Below, piece by piece: positions 1 through 6,372 of a DNA stretch of 8,404 bases. The position numbers were made by a program, and so were the translations under genes. The notes below the pieces were generated by a model that made no database searches, was not told the DNA's origin, and saw nothing but the letters and a program-made list of their open reading frames with translations. Within the stretch, counting starts at the first letter, position 1; every line of letters begins with the position of its first letter. Source of the stretch: Mariaggregatimicrobium sp964498785 (GTDB taxonomy: Bacteria > Zhuqueibacterota > Zhuqueibacteria > Thermofontimicrobiales > Thiofontviventaceae); assembly GCA_964498785.1 (NCBI GenBank), contig CAZCJL010000199.1, forward strand, positions 1-8,404, read 5' to 3'.

Positions 1-304
1 TTTTTGATTATTTTACATTGTTTTTATTGTAGTTATTTATGTGCGAAACTTGAGTAAAATTAATTCTGCTGCCAGAAACAATGATTTTTAAGCTTATTTT
101 TCTCTGTGCACTCTGTGTCTCTGTGGCAATTTTTCAATACCTGAACAGTAACATATGCTTTAAAAAATGCAAGCCAAATATTTTTATGCATTAGCGTCAT
201 GAATTAATTAATCATACAATTTTTTGGAAATAAAATCCACATTTTTTTCATTTTTAAAAATGCGGATACTTACCCAAACTTACAAATCTGAACGGAAAAA
301 ACAG
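1..304. other. Gene-free left flank with a CTCTGTG repeat
   Basis: This stretch is A/T-rich and broken by stops in every frame. I see no RNA gene. An in-frame extension of the first gene reaches back to an ATG at 224, but its extra 27 residues do not resemble the family and come before the Rossmann strand, so I treat 224-304 as leader. No convincing -35/-10 pair is visible. The only structured element is the CTCTGTG repeat at 102-126, listed separately. Confidence 0.6.
102..126 (+). repeat. Triple CTCTGTG intergenic repeat
   Basis: Three exact copies of CTCTGTG lie at 102-108, 111-117 and 119-125, followed by GGCAATTTTTC. Phrases of this kind (CTCTGTG..CTCTGTGTCTCTGTGGC) recur between genes in many environmental bacterial genomes, as I recall them. 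The copy number and spacing are seen directly; membership of a dispersed family is recollection and inference. No function is known to me. Confidence 0.45.
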
Positions 305-958
305 ATGGAGACAAAATCAGTTATACTTGCCGGAGCCACCGGCCTTGTCGGAACTGAAATCATGAAGATTTTAATCGACCACGAACAGTTTGATCCGATA
401 ACCGTTTTAACGCGACGTCCGATTCCGGATCATAATTCTATTATTCAGCTTCAGGTTGATTTTGATCACTTGAGTACGCATAAAGAATTAATCCGCGGCG
501 ATGTTGTGATTATTGCTTTGGGTTCCACTTTGACAAAAGCAGGCTCTAAAGAAGCCTTTTATAAAGTCGATTACACCTACTGTTATGAAGTGGCGCGCCT
601 GGCAAAAGAAAATAATGCACACCGTATACTGCTTATTTCCTCAATGGGAGCGGACGAAAATTCACGAATCTTCTATTCACGAGTTAAAGGTGAGTTGGAA
701 ACCGCAGTGCAGAAACTCCAATATCCTGTTGTTTCAATTTTCAGACCGTCACTAATATTGGGCAATCGACAGGAGTTTCGGCTACGGGAGGAAATAGGAA
801 AAATATTCGGGGGATTGTTCTCGTTCCTGATACCGGCAAAATTTAAACCGATACACGCAAGAACAATCGCCCGTGCAATTGTGAATACAGCGATTGAAGA
901 TATACACGGATTTCGCGTATTTGAATCCGATGAAATAAGAAAAATTGGCAAAAATTAA
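305..958 (+). CDS. NAD(P)H-binding protein, atypical SDR, TIP30/HTATIP2-like
   Basis: This 217-residue protein has a Rossmann fold of the NAD(P)H-binding (PF13460-type) atypical short-chain dehydrogenase group. It opens with a beta strand and the dinucleotide loop GATGLVG (residues 10-16). A second strand ends in LTRRP (35-39), which may help choose the cofactor phosphate. ISSMGAD (111-117) and YSRVK (Y124, K128) sit where SDRs carry the catalytic Ser and Tyr-x-x-x-Lys. IFRPSLILG (145-153) is typical of TIP30-like oxidoreductases. The substrate is unknown; the protein should be soluble and cytoplasmic. I chose the ATG at 305 because it places the Rossmann strand at the N-terminus, as in relatives; the ATG at 224 would add an unlikely 27-residue leader. 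A GGAAAA at 293-298 is a weak ribosome site. The NUDIX gene follows after 24 bases, so the two are probably co-transcribed. The family call is firm, the reaction is not. Confidence 0.88.
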   Translation: METKSVILAGATGLVGTEIMKILIDHEQFDPITVLTRRPIPDHNSIIQLQVDFDHLSTHKELIRGDVVIIALGSTLTKAGSKEAFYKVDYTYCYEVARLAKENNAHRILLISSMGADENSRIFYSRVKGELETAVQKLQYPVVSIFRPSLILGNRQEFRLREEIGKIFGGLFSFLIPAKFKPIHARTIARAIVNTAIEDIHGFRVFESDEIRKIGKN

Positions 959-982
959 TCATGACACTGAAGAGGCGATAAC

Positions 983-1450
983 TTGGAAAAGAAACGACCG
1001 CGAACTTCTGCCAAAGCGATTATCATCGAGAATGGCAAATTGTTCGTTATTAAAAAGAAAGATGGTGATGACATCTACTATATCCTCCCTGGTGGTGGAC
1101 AACGCCGTGGCGAAAATTTGATTCAGACATTAAAACGGGAATGCCTGGAAGAAACCGGCGCCGAGGTTGAAGTCGGCGATCTCGTTTGCATGAGGGAATA
1201 TATTGGCAAAAACCATGAATTTGCCGATATCCATTCGCAGGTACATCAAAACGATCTGATGTTCACATGCAAAATCCTGAACGATTATACAACCGTGGAG
1301 CCGACTGAAATGGATACAGATCAAATCGGCGTGGAATGGCTACCACTGAAATCGTTGGAAAATTATGAACTGTATCCCAAAGTGTTGCGAACATATTTAA
1401 TACAATATAAACCTTGTGAAAACAAAGTTTATCTGGGTGATGTAAATTAG
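983..1450 (+). CDS. NUDIX hydrolase
   Basis: This 155-residue protein cleaves a nucleoside diphosphate linked to another moiety, using Mg2+ or Mn2+. The NUDIX box is complete: G38, then E44, then R52-E53, then E56-E57 and G59, following the G-x5-E-x7-R-E-U-x-E-E-x-G pattern, with the usual PGGG (36-39) before it. The U position after RE is cysteine 54. The C-terminal part, with VEWLPL, matches the VxWxPL strand seen in many ADP-ribose or (deoxy)nucleotide NUDIX enzymes, but the substrate cannot be read from sequence. The start is a TTG at 983, preceded by AGAGG at 971-975; no ATG occurs before the core fold in this frame. It lies 24 bases after the SDR-like gene, and the pair probably forms one transcript. 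The family call is very secure; the TTG start is likely but unproven. Confidence 0.92.
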   Translation: MEKKRPRTSAKAIIIENGKLFVIKKKDGDDIYYILPGGGQRRGENLIQTLKRECLEETGAEVEVGDLVCMREYIGKNHEFADIHSQVHQNDLMFTCKILNDYTTVEPTEMDTDQIGVEWLPLKSLENYELYPKVLRTYLIQYKPCENKVYLGDVN

Positions 1451-1555
1451 TGTGTGCGCTAAATAAGATATTTAACGTGAGTTCGACAGAAGCAATTATG
1501 TTACTACATGATAATTTTCACAACTCAAACAATAGAGATTAGTTTATAAAATTGA

Positions 1556-1581
1556 AGTACAATGCCTTTATGCATTGTACT
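1556..1581. repeat. Perfect inverted repeat, 10-bp arms
   Basis: AGTACAATGC (1556-1565) and GCATTGTACT (1572-1581) are exact reverse complements separated by six bases. RNA from this region could form a 10-base-pair hairpin. There is no T-run after the right arm on the + strand, so it is not a standard intrinsic terminator for the NUDIX gene 106 bases upstream. It could be a protein-binding operator, an RNA-stabilising hairpin, or part of a small mobile element. The symmetry is seen directly; any role is speculation. Confidence 0.6.
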
Positions 1582-1620
1582 ATGAGGCGCATAAACAGGC
1601 TGCCTATAAATTCAAATTTA

Positions 1621-1659
1621 TGTCATTCTGCGACGTTTTTTGCCGAAGAATCTTATACC
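1621..1659 (+). repeat. Fragment resembling a dispersed intergenic repeat
   Basis: TGTCATTCTGCGACG (1621-1635) followed by CGAAGAATCTTATACC (1644-1659) closely matches the ends of a phrase, TGTCATTCTG-AGCG...CGAAGAATCT, that I know as a widespread intergenic repeat in many bacterial phyla. The middle (TTTTTTGC) differs from the common GC-rich core. At 1686-1696, CGTGGAATGAG is an imperfect reverse complement of the left end (8 of 11 matches), which would suit a decayed MITE-like unit. The identification rests on memory of the motif, not a search. Confidence 0.4.
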
Positions 1660-1841
1660 ACTCAGTGTATGTCTTTATCAATTTTCGTGGAATGAGGTTC
1701 CCTTGATAATAAACGGTTCCCGAAAAGACTGTAAGACGCTTCACTCTGGCCAATTAAGGAATAAAATACATTCTATTTAAATGTGTTTCTTATATCGAAT
1801 TCATGTTATTTTACAATCAGAAGGATTCATGAAGGAGAAAA

Positions 1842-3065
1842 ATGGTATATCGGCTTAAATTCCGAACAGTTCTCGGAATAATTCTACTTGTGTTTATTGC
1901 AGAAATTCAGGCGGGCGAAGCACGGCAAATCATTCGTAACAAAAATCCGTTGTATGTCGATCCGGCGACCCAGGATTTTTCGCGGAATCCACTATTAATG
2001 GAACGTGTCCAGGCAAGTCCTCATGGCTATTTCCGATTTATTAACATCATTTTCAGTAATGAAGTGTGCCAGCGGTTCAGCCATTTACTGCATGGACCCC
2101 AATCTCTGAATCTACACGGTGACGCGCATCTGGAACAATACGCTATTACCGATCTTGGCCGGGGTTTAACAGATTTCGATGATTCCAGCATCGGGCCGGG
2201 GATCCTTGATTTAATACGATTTTCTGTGTCCTGTTATTTGGCATGTCGCGAACGAGACTGGCTCGATAGCAGTGATGTTATTTTCGATAAATTTATCGAT
2301 GGGTATCGTGATGCACTTAAAGAGCCGAACATAGAAATACCCGAACCCACGGTTGCCCGGCGCATTCGCTCGTCTTTCACGTATGATCGGGCGAAATATT
2401 TTAAATGGGTTGAATCACTCATGAAACCCATTCCAAAAGCAGAGGCTGATTCACTATTTCAGGCGTACCAGCCGTATGTGGAAAATATGCTCATCGAGAA
2501 TCCGGACCTGAACAATCGCTATTTTGAAATTGTAAAGTGTGGTTATTTGACAATGGGAATCGGCAGTGCGCTGGATTTGAAATACTTGCTAAGAATACGT
2601 GGTAAGACTGACGATCCAATGGACGACGTGGTTTTAGAAGTCAAAGAAGTGCGTGATTTAAGCGGTATTGAATGCATTAATCCTGGTCGGAAAAATGATC
2701 CGTTCAGAATCTTATTGGGACAGGCGCGGATTGCATATCAACCCTTTCATCATCTTGGCTATTTTCGATTCCGCGGCCTCACCTTTTGGGTCCATTCATG
2801 GGTCGATAATTACAAAGAAGTGTCAATCGAAAAATCATTCCGGTCTGCCCGGGAACTCGCGGAAGTCGCGTATGATGTTGGCGTACAGTTGGGCAAAGGA
2901 CATGTTAAACACATTTCAGCTCCTTTGGATTTACAATTCCGCCGCGAGGAACTCCAACTGATCGAAAAGCATACACAGGAAATTAAAAACGTACGCACAG
3001 ACCTGGCAAACAATGTGATCCAGGCATGGAATCGATTTCGGCAATCCTCCGTTAACGCGAATTGA
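1842..3065 (+). CDS. DUF2252 family protein with secretion-type N-terminus
   Basis: This 407-residue protein belongs to DUF2252 (PF10009), whose function is not established. Family hallmarks are visible: LHGDAHLEQ (91-99), TDFDDSSIGPGILDL (110-124), a glycine-rich GIGS (239-242), the LEVKEV strand (265-270, K268), GQARIAYQ (293-300) and a C-terminal GKGHVKH (351-357). HGDxH and the DFDD segment recall the catalytic loop and metal-binding segment of aminoglycoside phosphotransferase-like kinases, while GxGS plus K268 recall the nucleotide-binding lobe, here placed after them. Residues 1-24 have basic residues, a hydrophobic core (VLGIILLVFIA) and a possible signal peptidase site after A24, so the protein may be exported or membrane-anchored, which is unusual for the family. 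The start at 1842 follows GAAGGAG (1831-1837) closely. The methyltransferase gene comes 70 bases later. Family assignment is solid; kinase activity and export are inferences. Confidence 0.85.
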   Translation: MVYRLKFRTVLGIILLVFIAEIQAGEARQIIRNKNPLYVDPATQDFSRNPLLMERVQASPHGYFRFINIIFSNEVCQRFSHLLHGPQSLNLHGDAHLEQYAITDLGRGLTDFDDSSIGPGILDLIRFSVSCYLACRERDWLDSSDVIFDKFIDGYRDALKEPNIEIPEPTVARRIRSSFTYDRAKYFKWVESLMKPIPKAEADSLFQAYQPYVENMLIENPDLNNRYFEIVKCGYLTMGIGSALDLKYLLRIRGKTDDPMDDVVLEVKEVRDLSGIECINPGRKNDPFRILLGQARIAYQPFHHLGYFRFRGLTFWVHSWVDNYKEVSIEKSFRSARELAEVAYDVGVQLGKGHVKHISAPLDLQFRREELQLIEKHTQEIKNVRTDLANNVIQAWNRFRQSSVNAN

Positions 3066-3135
3066 ATTCAAAGATATTTATGTGGAACATACCATATTAT
3101 TTATATTGATAAATTAAAAGAAAGTTAAATAAACA

Positions 3136-3696
3136 ATGCTCGATCATTTTTATATCATCGCTCCGATTTATGATAAATTTCTGGATCATTCGGACCACAG
3201 CACATTATTTAAGTTATTAAAGTTACCGAAAAGCGGATTACTTCTCGACGCCGGCGGCGGAACCGGACGCGTGTCATCCAAATTGCATGCAGCAGGAATG
3301 AAAATTGTCATCAGTGATTTATCATTGAAAATGCTATCACAAATCGAGCATAAAAACAGCCTGATCCCTGTAATGGCTCATGTAGAACGTTTGCCGTTTG
3401 CTGATAATACATTTGACCGAATTATTGTGGTGGATGCGCTACACCATTTTTGCAATCAGCAGGATGCGCTCACTGATCTGGTTCGGGTATTAAAAAACGG
3501 CGGACGCATGGTCATCGAAGAACCGGATATTCGTCGACTTCCGGCAAAATTAATTGCACTCGCCGAAAAACTGTTACTCATGCGAAGCCATTTTCTTTCT
3601 CCTCCTCATATTCAAAAAATCCTTTCCTCCAATGGTATCCGGGCTGAAATCGAAGACGAAAACGGATTTGCGTCATGGGTTGTTGTTGACAAATAA
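3136..3696 (+). CDS. Class I SAM-dependent methyltransferase (Methyltransf_11 type)
   Basis: This 186-residue cytoplasmic enzyme transfers a methyl group from S-adenosylmethionine to an unknown acceptor. LLLDAGGGTGR (35-45) is motif I, which binds SAM; D61 in the following VISDLS strand should contact the ribose hydroxyls; ERLPFADNTFDRIIVVDALHHF (from 84) covers the next motifs, and VLKNGGRMVIEEPD (118-131) is the post-motif strand. The N-terminus (YDxF after APIYD) resembles UbiE/menaquinone-type methyltransferases, but the protein is shorter than typical UbiE, and the region after residue 131 is reduced. The ATG at 3136 has no clear Shine-Dalgarno sequence, only an A-rich AAAG stretch. It ends 40 bases before era, in the same direction. 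The fold is certain; the acceptor cannot be told from sequence. Confidence 0.88.
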   Translation: MLDHFYIIAPIYDKFLDHSDHSTLFKLLKLPKSGLLLDAGGGTGRVSSKLHAAGMKIVISDLSLKMLSQIEHKNSLIPVMAHVERLPFADNTFDRIIVVDALHHFCNQQDALTDLVRVLKNGGRMVIEEPDIRRLPAKLIALAEKLLLMRSHFLSPPHIQKILSSNGIRAEIEDENGFASWVVVDK

Positions 3697-3736
3697 TTGG
3701 CATTGTAGAAAACGAAATTTTCAACAAAGGATTTAT

Positions 3737-4639
3737 ATGAATCAAAACGATAAACCAGAATTTAAGTGCGGCTATGTCGCGCTGGTCGGTCAGCCGAACG
3801 TTGGCAAATCGACGCTAATGAATAATCTTCTGGAAATGAAATTATCGATTGTCACTCCCAAACCTCAAACCACTCGCCAGCGTGTACTGGGTATTTTGAA
3901 TGAACCGGACACGCAGATTATTTTTTTAGATACCCCGGGTCTTCTTAAGCCGCGATATAAATTACAGGAAGTGATGGTTAAAATTGTCCAGCGAGCATTG
4001 AGTGATGCAGATCTCATCGTATTTATGATTGAAGCCTCGGATAAATTGAATTTAAAAAATATTGAGATATTCAATCAAATTAAAGAAGCAGGTAAACCGA
4101 TTGTTATGGTTATTAACAAGATCGATCTTGTTAGTAAAACAGATCTTTTACCGCTCATCAAAGCCTATCATGAAAAAACCGGCCTCAACGCCATTCTTCC
4201 TGTTTCCGCAATGAATCGGGACGGATTGGAGGATTTGAAAGCGACGATCAGACCATTTCTTCCGATGAATGTTCCATTTTATCCTGCAGAATATGTTACC
4301 GAGCAACCGGAACGATTTTTTGTTGCTGAAATAATCCGCGAAAAAATTTTCCAAAAATATGGTGAGGAAATTCCTTATTCGGCAACAGTTGTTATTGAAG
4401 AATTTAAAGAACGGACATCAGCCAAGGATTTTATACGGGCCACAATTTATATAGAAAGAGCGTCTCAAAAAGGCATCTTAATTGGCAAACAGGGACAGGC
4501 GCTTAAAAAGGTCGGGCTTGCCGCGCGAGAAGATATTGAACACTTTTTACAGCGCGAGGTTTTTCTTGATTTACACGTGAGCGTTAAAGAAAAATGGCGC
4601 AGCAGAGAGAACGCGCTGCATGATCTTGGATATCGTTAA
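3737..4639 (+). CDS. era: GTPase Era
   Basis: Era is a GTP-binding protein needed for 16S rRNA processing and 30S subunit assembly, bound to the ribosome and peripherally to the membrane. The 300 residues are the usual length. G-motifs are all present: GQPNVGKST (18-26, P-loop), TTRQR (45-49, switch I), DTPG (65-68), NKID (127-130) and SAM (157-159). The C-terminal KH domain carries GILIGKQGQALKKVG (246-260), the GxxG loop that binds the 3' end of 16S rRNA, and the protein ends in the typical DLGYR. The frame stays open back to 3554, inside the methyltransferase gene, but the ATG at 3737 gives the family N-terminus and has AAAGGA at 3726-3731 with a suitable spacer. It is followed after 15-45 bases by the SpoIID-like gene, suggesting co-transcription. 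This is the most secure call in the window. Confidence 0.98.
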   Translation: MNQNDKPEFKCGYVALVGQPNVGKSTLMNNLLEMKLSIVTPKPQTTRQRVLGILNEPDTQIIFLDTPGLLKPRYKLQEVMVKIVQRALSDADLIVFMIEASDKLNLKNIEIFNQIKEAGKPIVMVINKIDLVSKTDLLPLIKAYHEKTGLNAILPVSAMNRDGLEDLKATIRPFLPMNVPFYPAEYVTEQPERFFVAEIIREKIFQKYGEEIPYSATVVIEEFKERTSAKDFIRATIYIERASQKGILIGKQGQALKKVGLAAREDIEHFLQREVFLDLHVSVKEKWRSRENALHDLGYR

Positions 4640-4684
4640 TCCTTTTTTTAATTAATGAACACGTACTTTTCCCGGGAAATTATT

Positions 4685-6310
4685 ATGCGAAAACTTATAT
4701 TATTATCCCTCGGATTCATTATATTAACATTTTTACATCGTTGTACGCTTCCGCCGGCTCCATACGCAGATCGGGCGCCAACTATACGAATCGGAATTTT
4801 GGAGTCAAAAAGTGATATCGCGTTTACTGCTATTGATGCTTATGACGTCCGTACGTATGACGGTAAATTGCTGGTTAAGGGAAATAGTGGCGATAACTGT
4901 CTCGTAACCATTATCCGATCGATTCCTGCCAATGTCGAATACCAGCTTGTCGTAAAAACTGTTTACGATGAAAGTGTTGCCCGGCAAATTTTATCAGAGA
5001 CCAACAGAAAAGGACTTCCGGCTACAATTAAGCGTCAAAAATTTCAAATGGTGCGGGATGGTAGATTCGGTGCTTTTCAGGGCTATAAAATTTGCCTCAC
5101 CAGGACATTTAATAGTGAAGCTTCTGCCAAAGACTATCGGCAGCAAATCAGCTCCGTTTTATGGGTATCTGTCGAACCAGTTATCAGTAAACTGCCCGAT
5201 GGAATTGTGAGGATAAAAAACCTGACGACCGGCAGCGAAGTGGAATCACGGCATTATCTTCGGGTGACAGGAAACGGTTTTAACCTGGATGTGAAAGTCG
5301 GTGAAGGTTATCATTTTGAAAATACGGAAACCCGTTTTTATACAGGCCTCCTAAATTTTTTAATTGACCGGTTCGGCAAATTAACTTTAGTGAATGAATT
5401 GCCGATCGAAAAATATTTAAGTGGCGTCGTTGCTTCCGAAATGCATCCCAATGCGCCGTTAGAAGCAGTGAAAGCCCAAACCGTTGCTGCACGAGGTTAT
5501 ACGCTTTCACGCCTGAACAAGCAACATCCGATGGCGCCCTTCGACCTCTGCGATGAAGTACATTGTCAGGTTTACGGAGGGACGCGTAGAGCCAGCGCCA
5601 ATACCGAACGAGCAGTGAACGAAACTGCCGGCAGAGTGTTGATGTACAAAGACGATATCTGTGAAACCTATTACCTTGCGGTGTGCGGCGGTCATACGGA
5701 AGATAATGAAAATGTATGGCAAGGAAAGCCGCTGGAATATTTGCGCGGCGTCTTTGATTTACCGCAACATCGTGTGACTGTTCCTGAAGATTTTTTATTG
5801 GATGAAAAAAATGTGCGTCGCTGGATTGAAGAAAAACCGCGGGTATTTTGCAATCTAAATTTAATCGACGCCCCATCCTATCTTGAGTACGCAAAAAAAT
5901 ATTTTCGATGGGAAGTAAAACACACCCAGTACGATATACAGCGGATTATCAAATCGAAAACAGGCCGGGAAATCGGTGACATTATCAACATTATTCCGAA
6001 GGAACGCGGCATTTCCGGGCGCCTGAAAAAAATCGAGATAAAAGGAACAGCGGGGTCGTTTACAGTCGAAAAAGAGCTGGAAATACGAAAAGCGCTGTCT
6101 GATAATTATCTTTACAGCTCCTGCTTTGTTGTGGACCGGATTATTTACGATCACGGCATTCCATCGCTGTTTATCATCAAAGGAGCGGGTTGGGGACACG
6201 GTGTCGGAATGTGCCAGACCGGCGCCGCGGTAATGGCATTACAAGGTGCGGATTACATCAGTATATTGGAACACTATTATCGAAATGCCAAAATTGTCAG
6301 GCTTTATTAG
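4685..6310 (+). CDS. SpoIID/LytB domain protein, exported cell-wall factor
   Basis: This 541-residue protein carries a SpoIID/LytB domain (PF08486), known from SpoIID to cleave stripped peptidoglycan glycan strands as a lytic transglycosylase and from LytB as an amidase enhancer. The domain runs from about residue 231 (GKLTLVNELPIEKYL) through VVASEM (E252 matches the catalytic Glu of SpoIID), KAQTVAARGYTLS and FDLCDEVHCQVYGG to CGGHTED (334-340). The family's C-terminal signature GWGHGVGMCQTG (502-513) is also present. Residues of about 85-160 look like a divergent SPOR repeat (YQLVV...AxxxL...YKICLTRTF...SAKDY), which would bind denuded glycan. The N-terminus is a hydrophobic export signal; C20 follows LHR, a poor lipobox. 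C289 and C294 might bind zinc. I chose ATG 4685 because RK precedes the hydrophobic core and GGGAAA lies 5 bases upstream; ATG 4655 is an alternative without a ribosome site. Confidence 0.88.
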   Translation: MRKLILLSLGFIILTFLHRCTLPPAPYADRAPTIRIGILESKSDIAFTAIDAYDVRTYDGKLLVKGNSGDNCLVTIIRSIPANVEYQLVVKTVYDESVARQILSETNRKGLPATIKRQKFQMVRDGRFGAFQGYKICLTRTFNSEASAKDYRQQISSVLWVSVEPVISKLPDGIVRIKNLTTGSEVESRHYLRVTGNGFNLDVKVGEGYHFENTETRFYTGLLNFLIDRFGKLTLVNELPIEKYLSGVVASEMHPNAPLEAVKAQTVAARGYTLSRLNKQHPMAPFDLCDEVHCQVYGGTRRASANTERAVNETAGRVLMYKDDICETYYLAVCGGHTEDNENVWQGKPLEYLRGVFDLPQHRVTVPEDFLLDEKNVRRWIEEKPRVFCNLNLIDAPSYLEYAKKYFRWEVKHTQYDIQRIIKSKTGREIGDIINIIPKERGISGRLKKIEIKGTAGSFTVEKELEIRKALSDNYLYSSCFVVDRIIYDHGIPSLFIIKGAGWGHGVGMCQTGAAVMALQGADYISILEHYYRNAKIVRLY

Positions 6311-6372
6311 TCGCTTATGTACGATTTCCGGAAAAACGATTGCATCTTTAACCTGATAAAACAATTTACAGC

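Larger units (their letters stand above)
1451..1841. other. 391-base gene-free stretch with hairpin and repeat-like DNA
   Basis: No reading frame of coding character crosses this gap. It holds a short inverted repeat TAAATA-AGA-TATTTA (1460-1474) just after the NUDIX stop, a perfect 10-base-pair palindrome at 1556-1581, and a segment resembling a dispersed intergenic repeat at 1621-1659. At the right end an ATG at 1829 opens a nine-codon frame (stop 1856-1858) overlapping the next gene's start. The promoter of the DUF2252 gene should lie here, but I cannot point to a convincing one; TACAAT at 1812-1817 has no good -35 partner. Confidence 0.6.

Noticed and set aside
203..212. ATTAATTAAT palindrome
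   Set aside because: Simple A/T self-symmetry of this length is expected by chance in such A/T-rich DNA.
224..304. 27-residue N-terminal extension of the SDR-like protein
   Set aside because: It precedes the first Rossmann strand with no family resemblance; the ATG at 305 gives the standard N-terminus.
2668..2961. 97-codon + strand frame inside the DUF2252 gene
   Set aside because: It is a shifted-frame shadow; the DUF2252 frame holds the conserved family motifs throughout.
3066..3135. Possible promoter (TATATT near 3100) before the methyltransferase gene
   Set aside because: No acceptable -35 hexamer lies at the right distance, and the A/T-rich gap makes chance -10 matches common.
3554..3736. 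61-residue N-terminal extension of Era
   Set aside because: It overlaps the methyltransferase gene in another frame, does not resemble Era, and the ATG at 3737 has a good ribosome site and gives the normal 300 residues.
5280..5894. 204-codon open frame on the minus strand
   Set aside because: It lies wholly antisense to the SpoIID/LytB domain, its product has no recognisable fold, and the + strand frame carries the conserved motifs.
5861..6199. 112-codon minus-strand frame
   Set aside because: It is antisense to the C-terminal part of the SpoIID-like gene, with no ribosome site or known motif.
6325..6334. TTTCCGGAAA palindrome in the gap before the metalloenzyme gene
   Set aside because: At ten bases with no spacer, T-run or nearby promoter, it is too short to claim as an operator or terminator.
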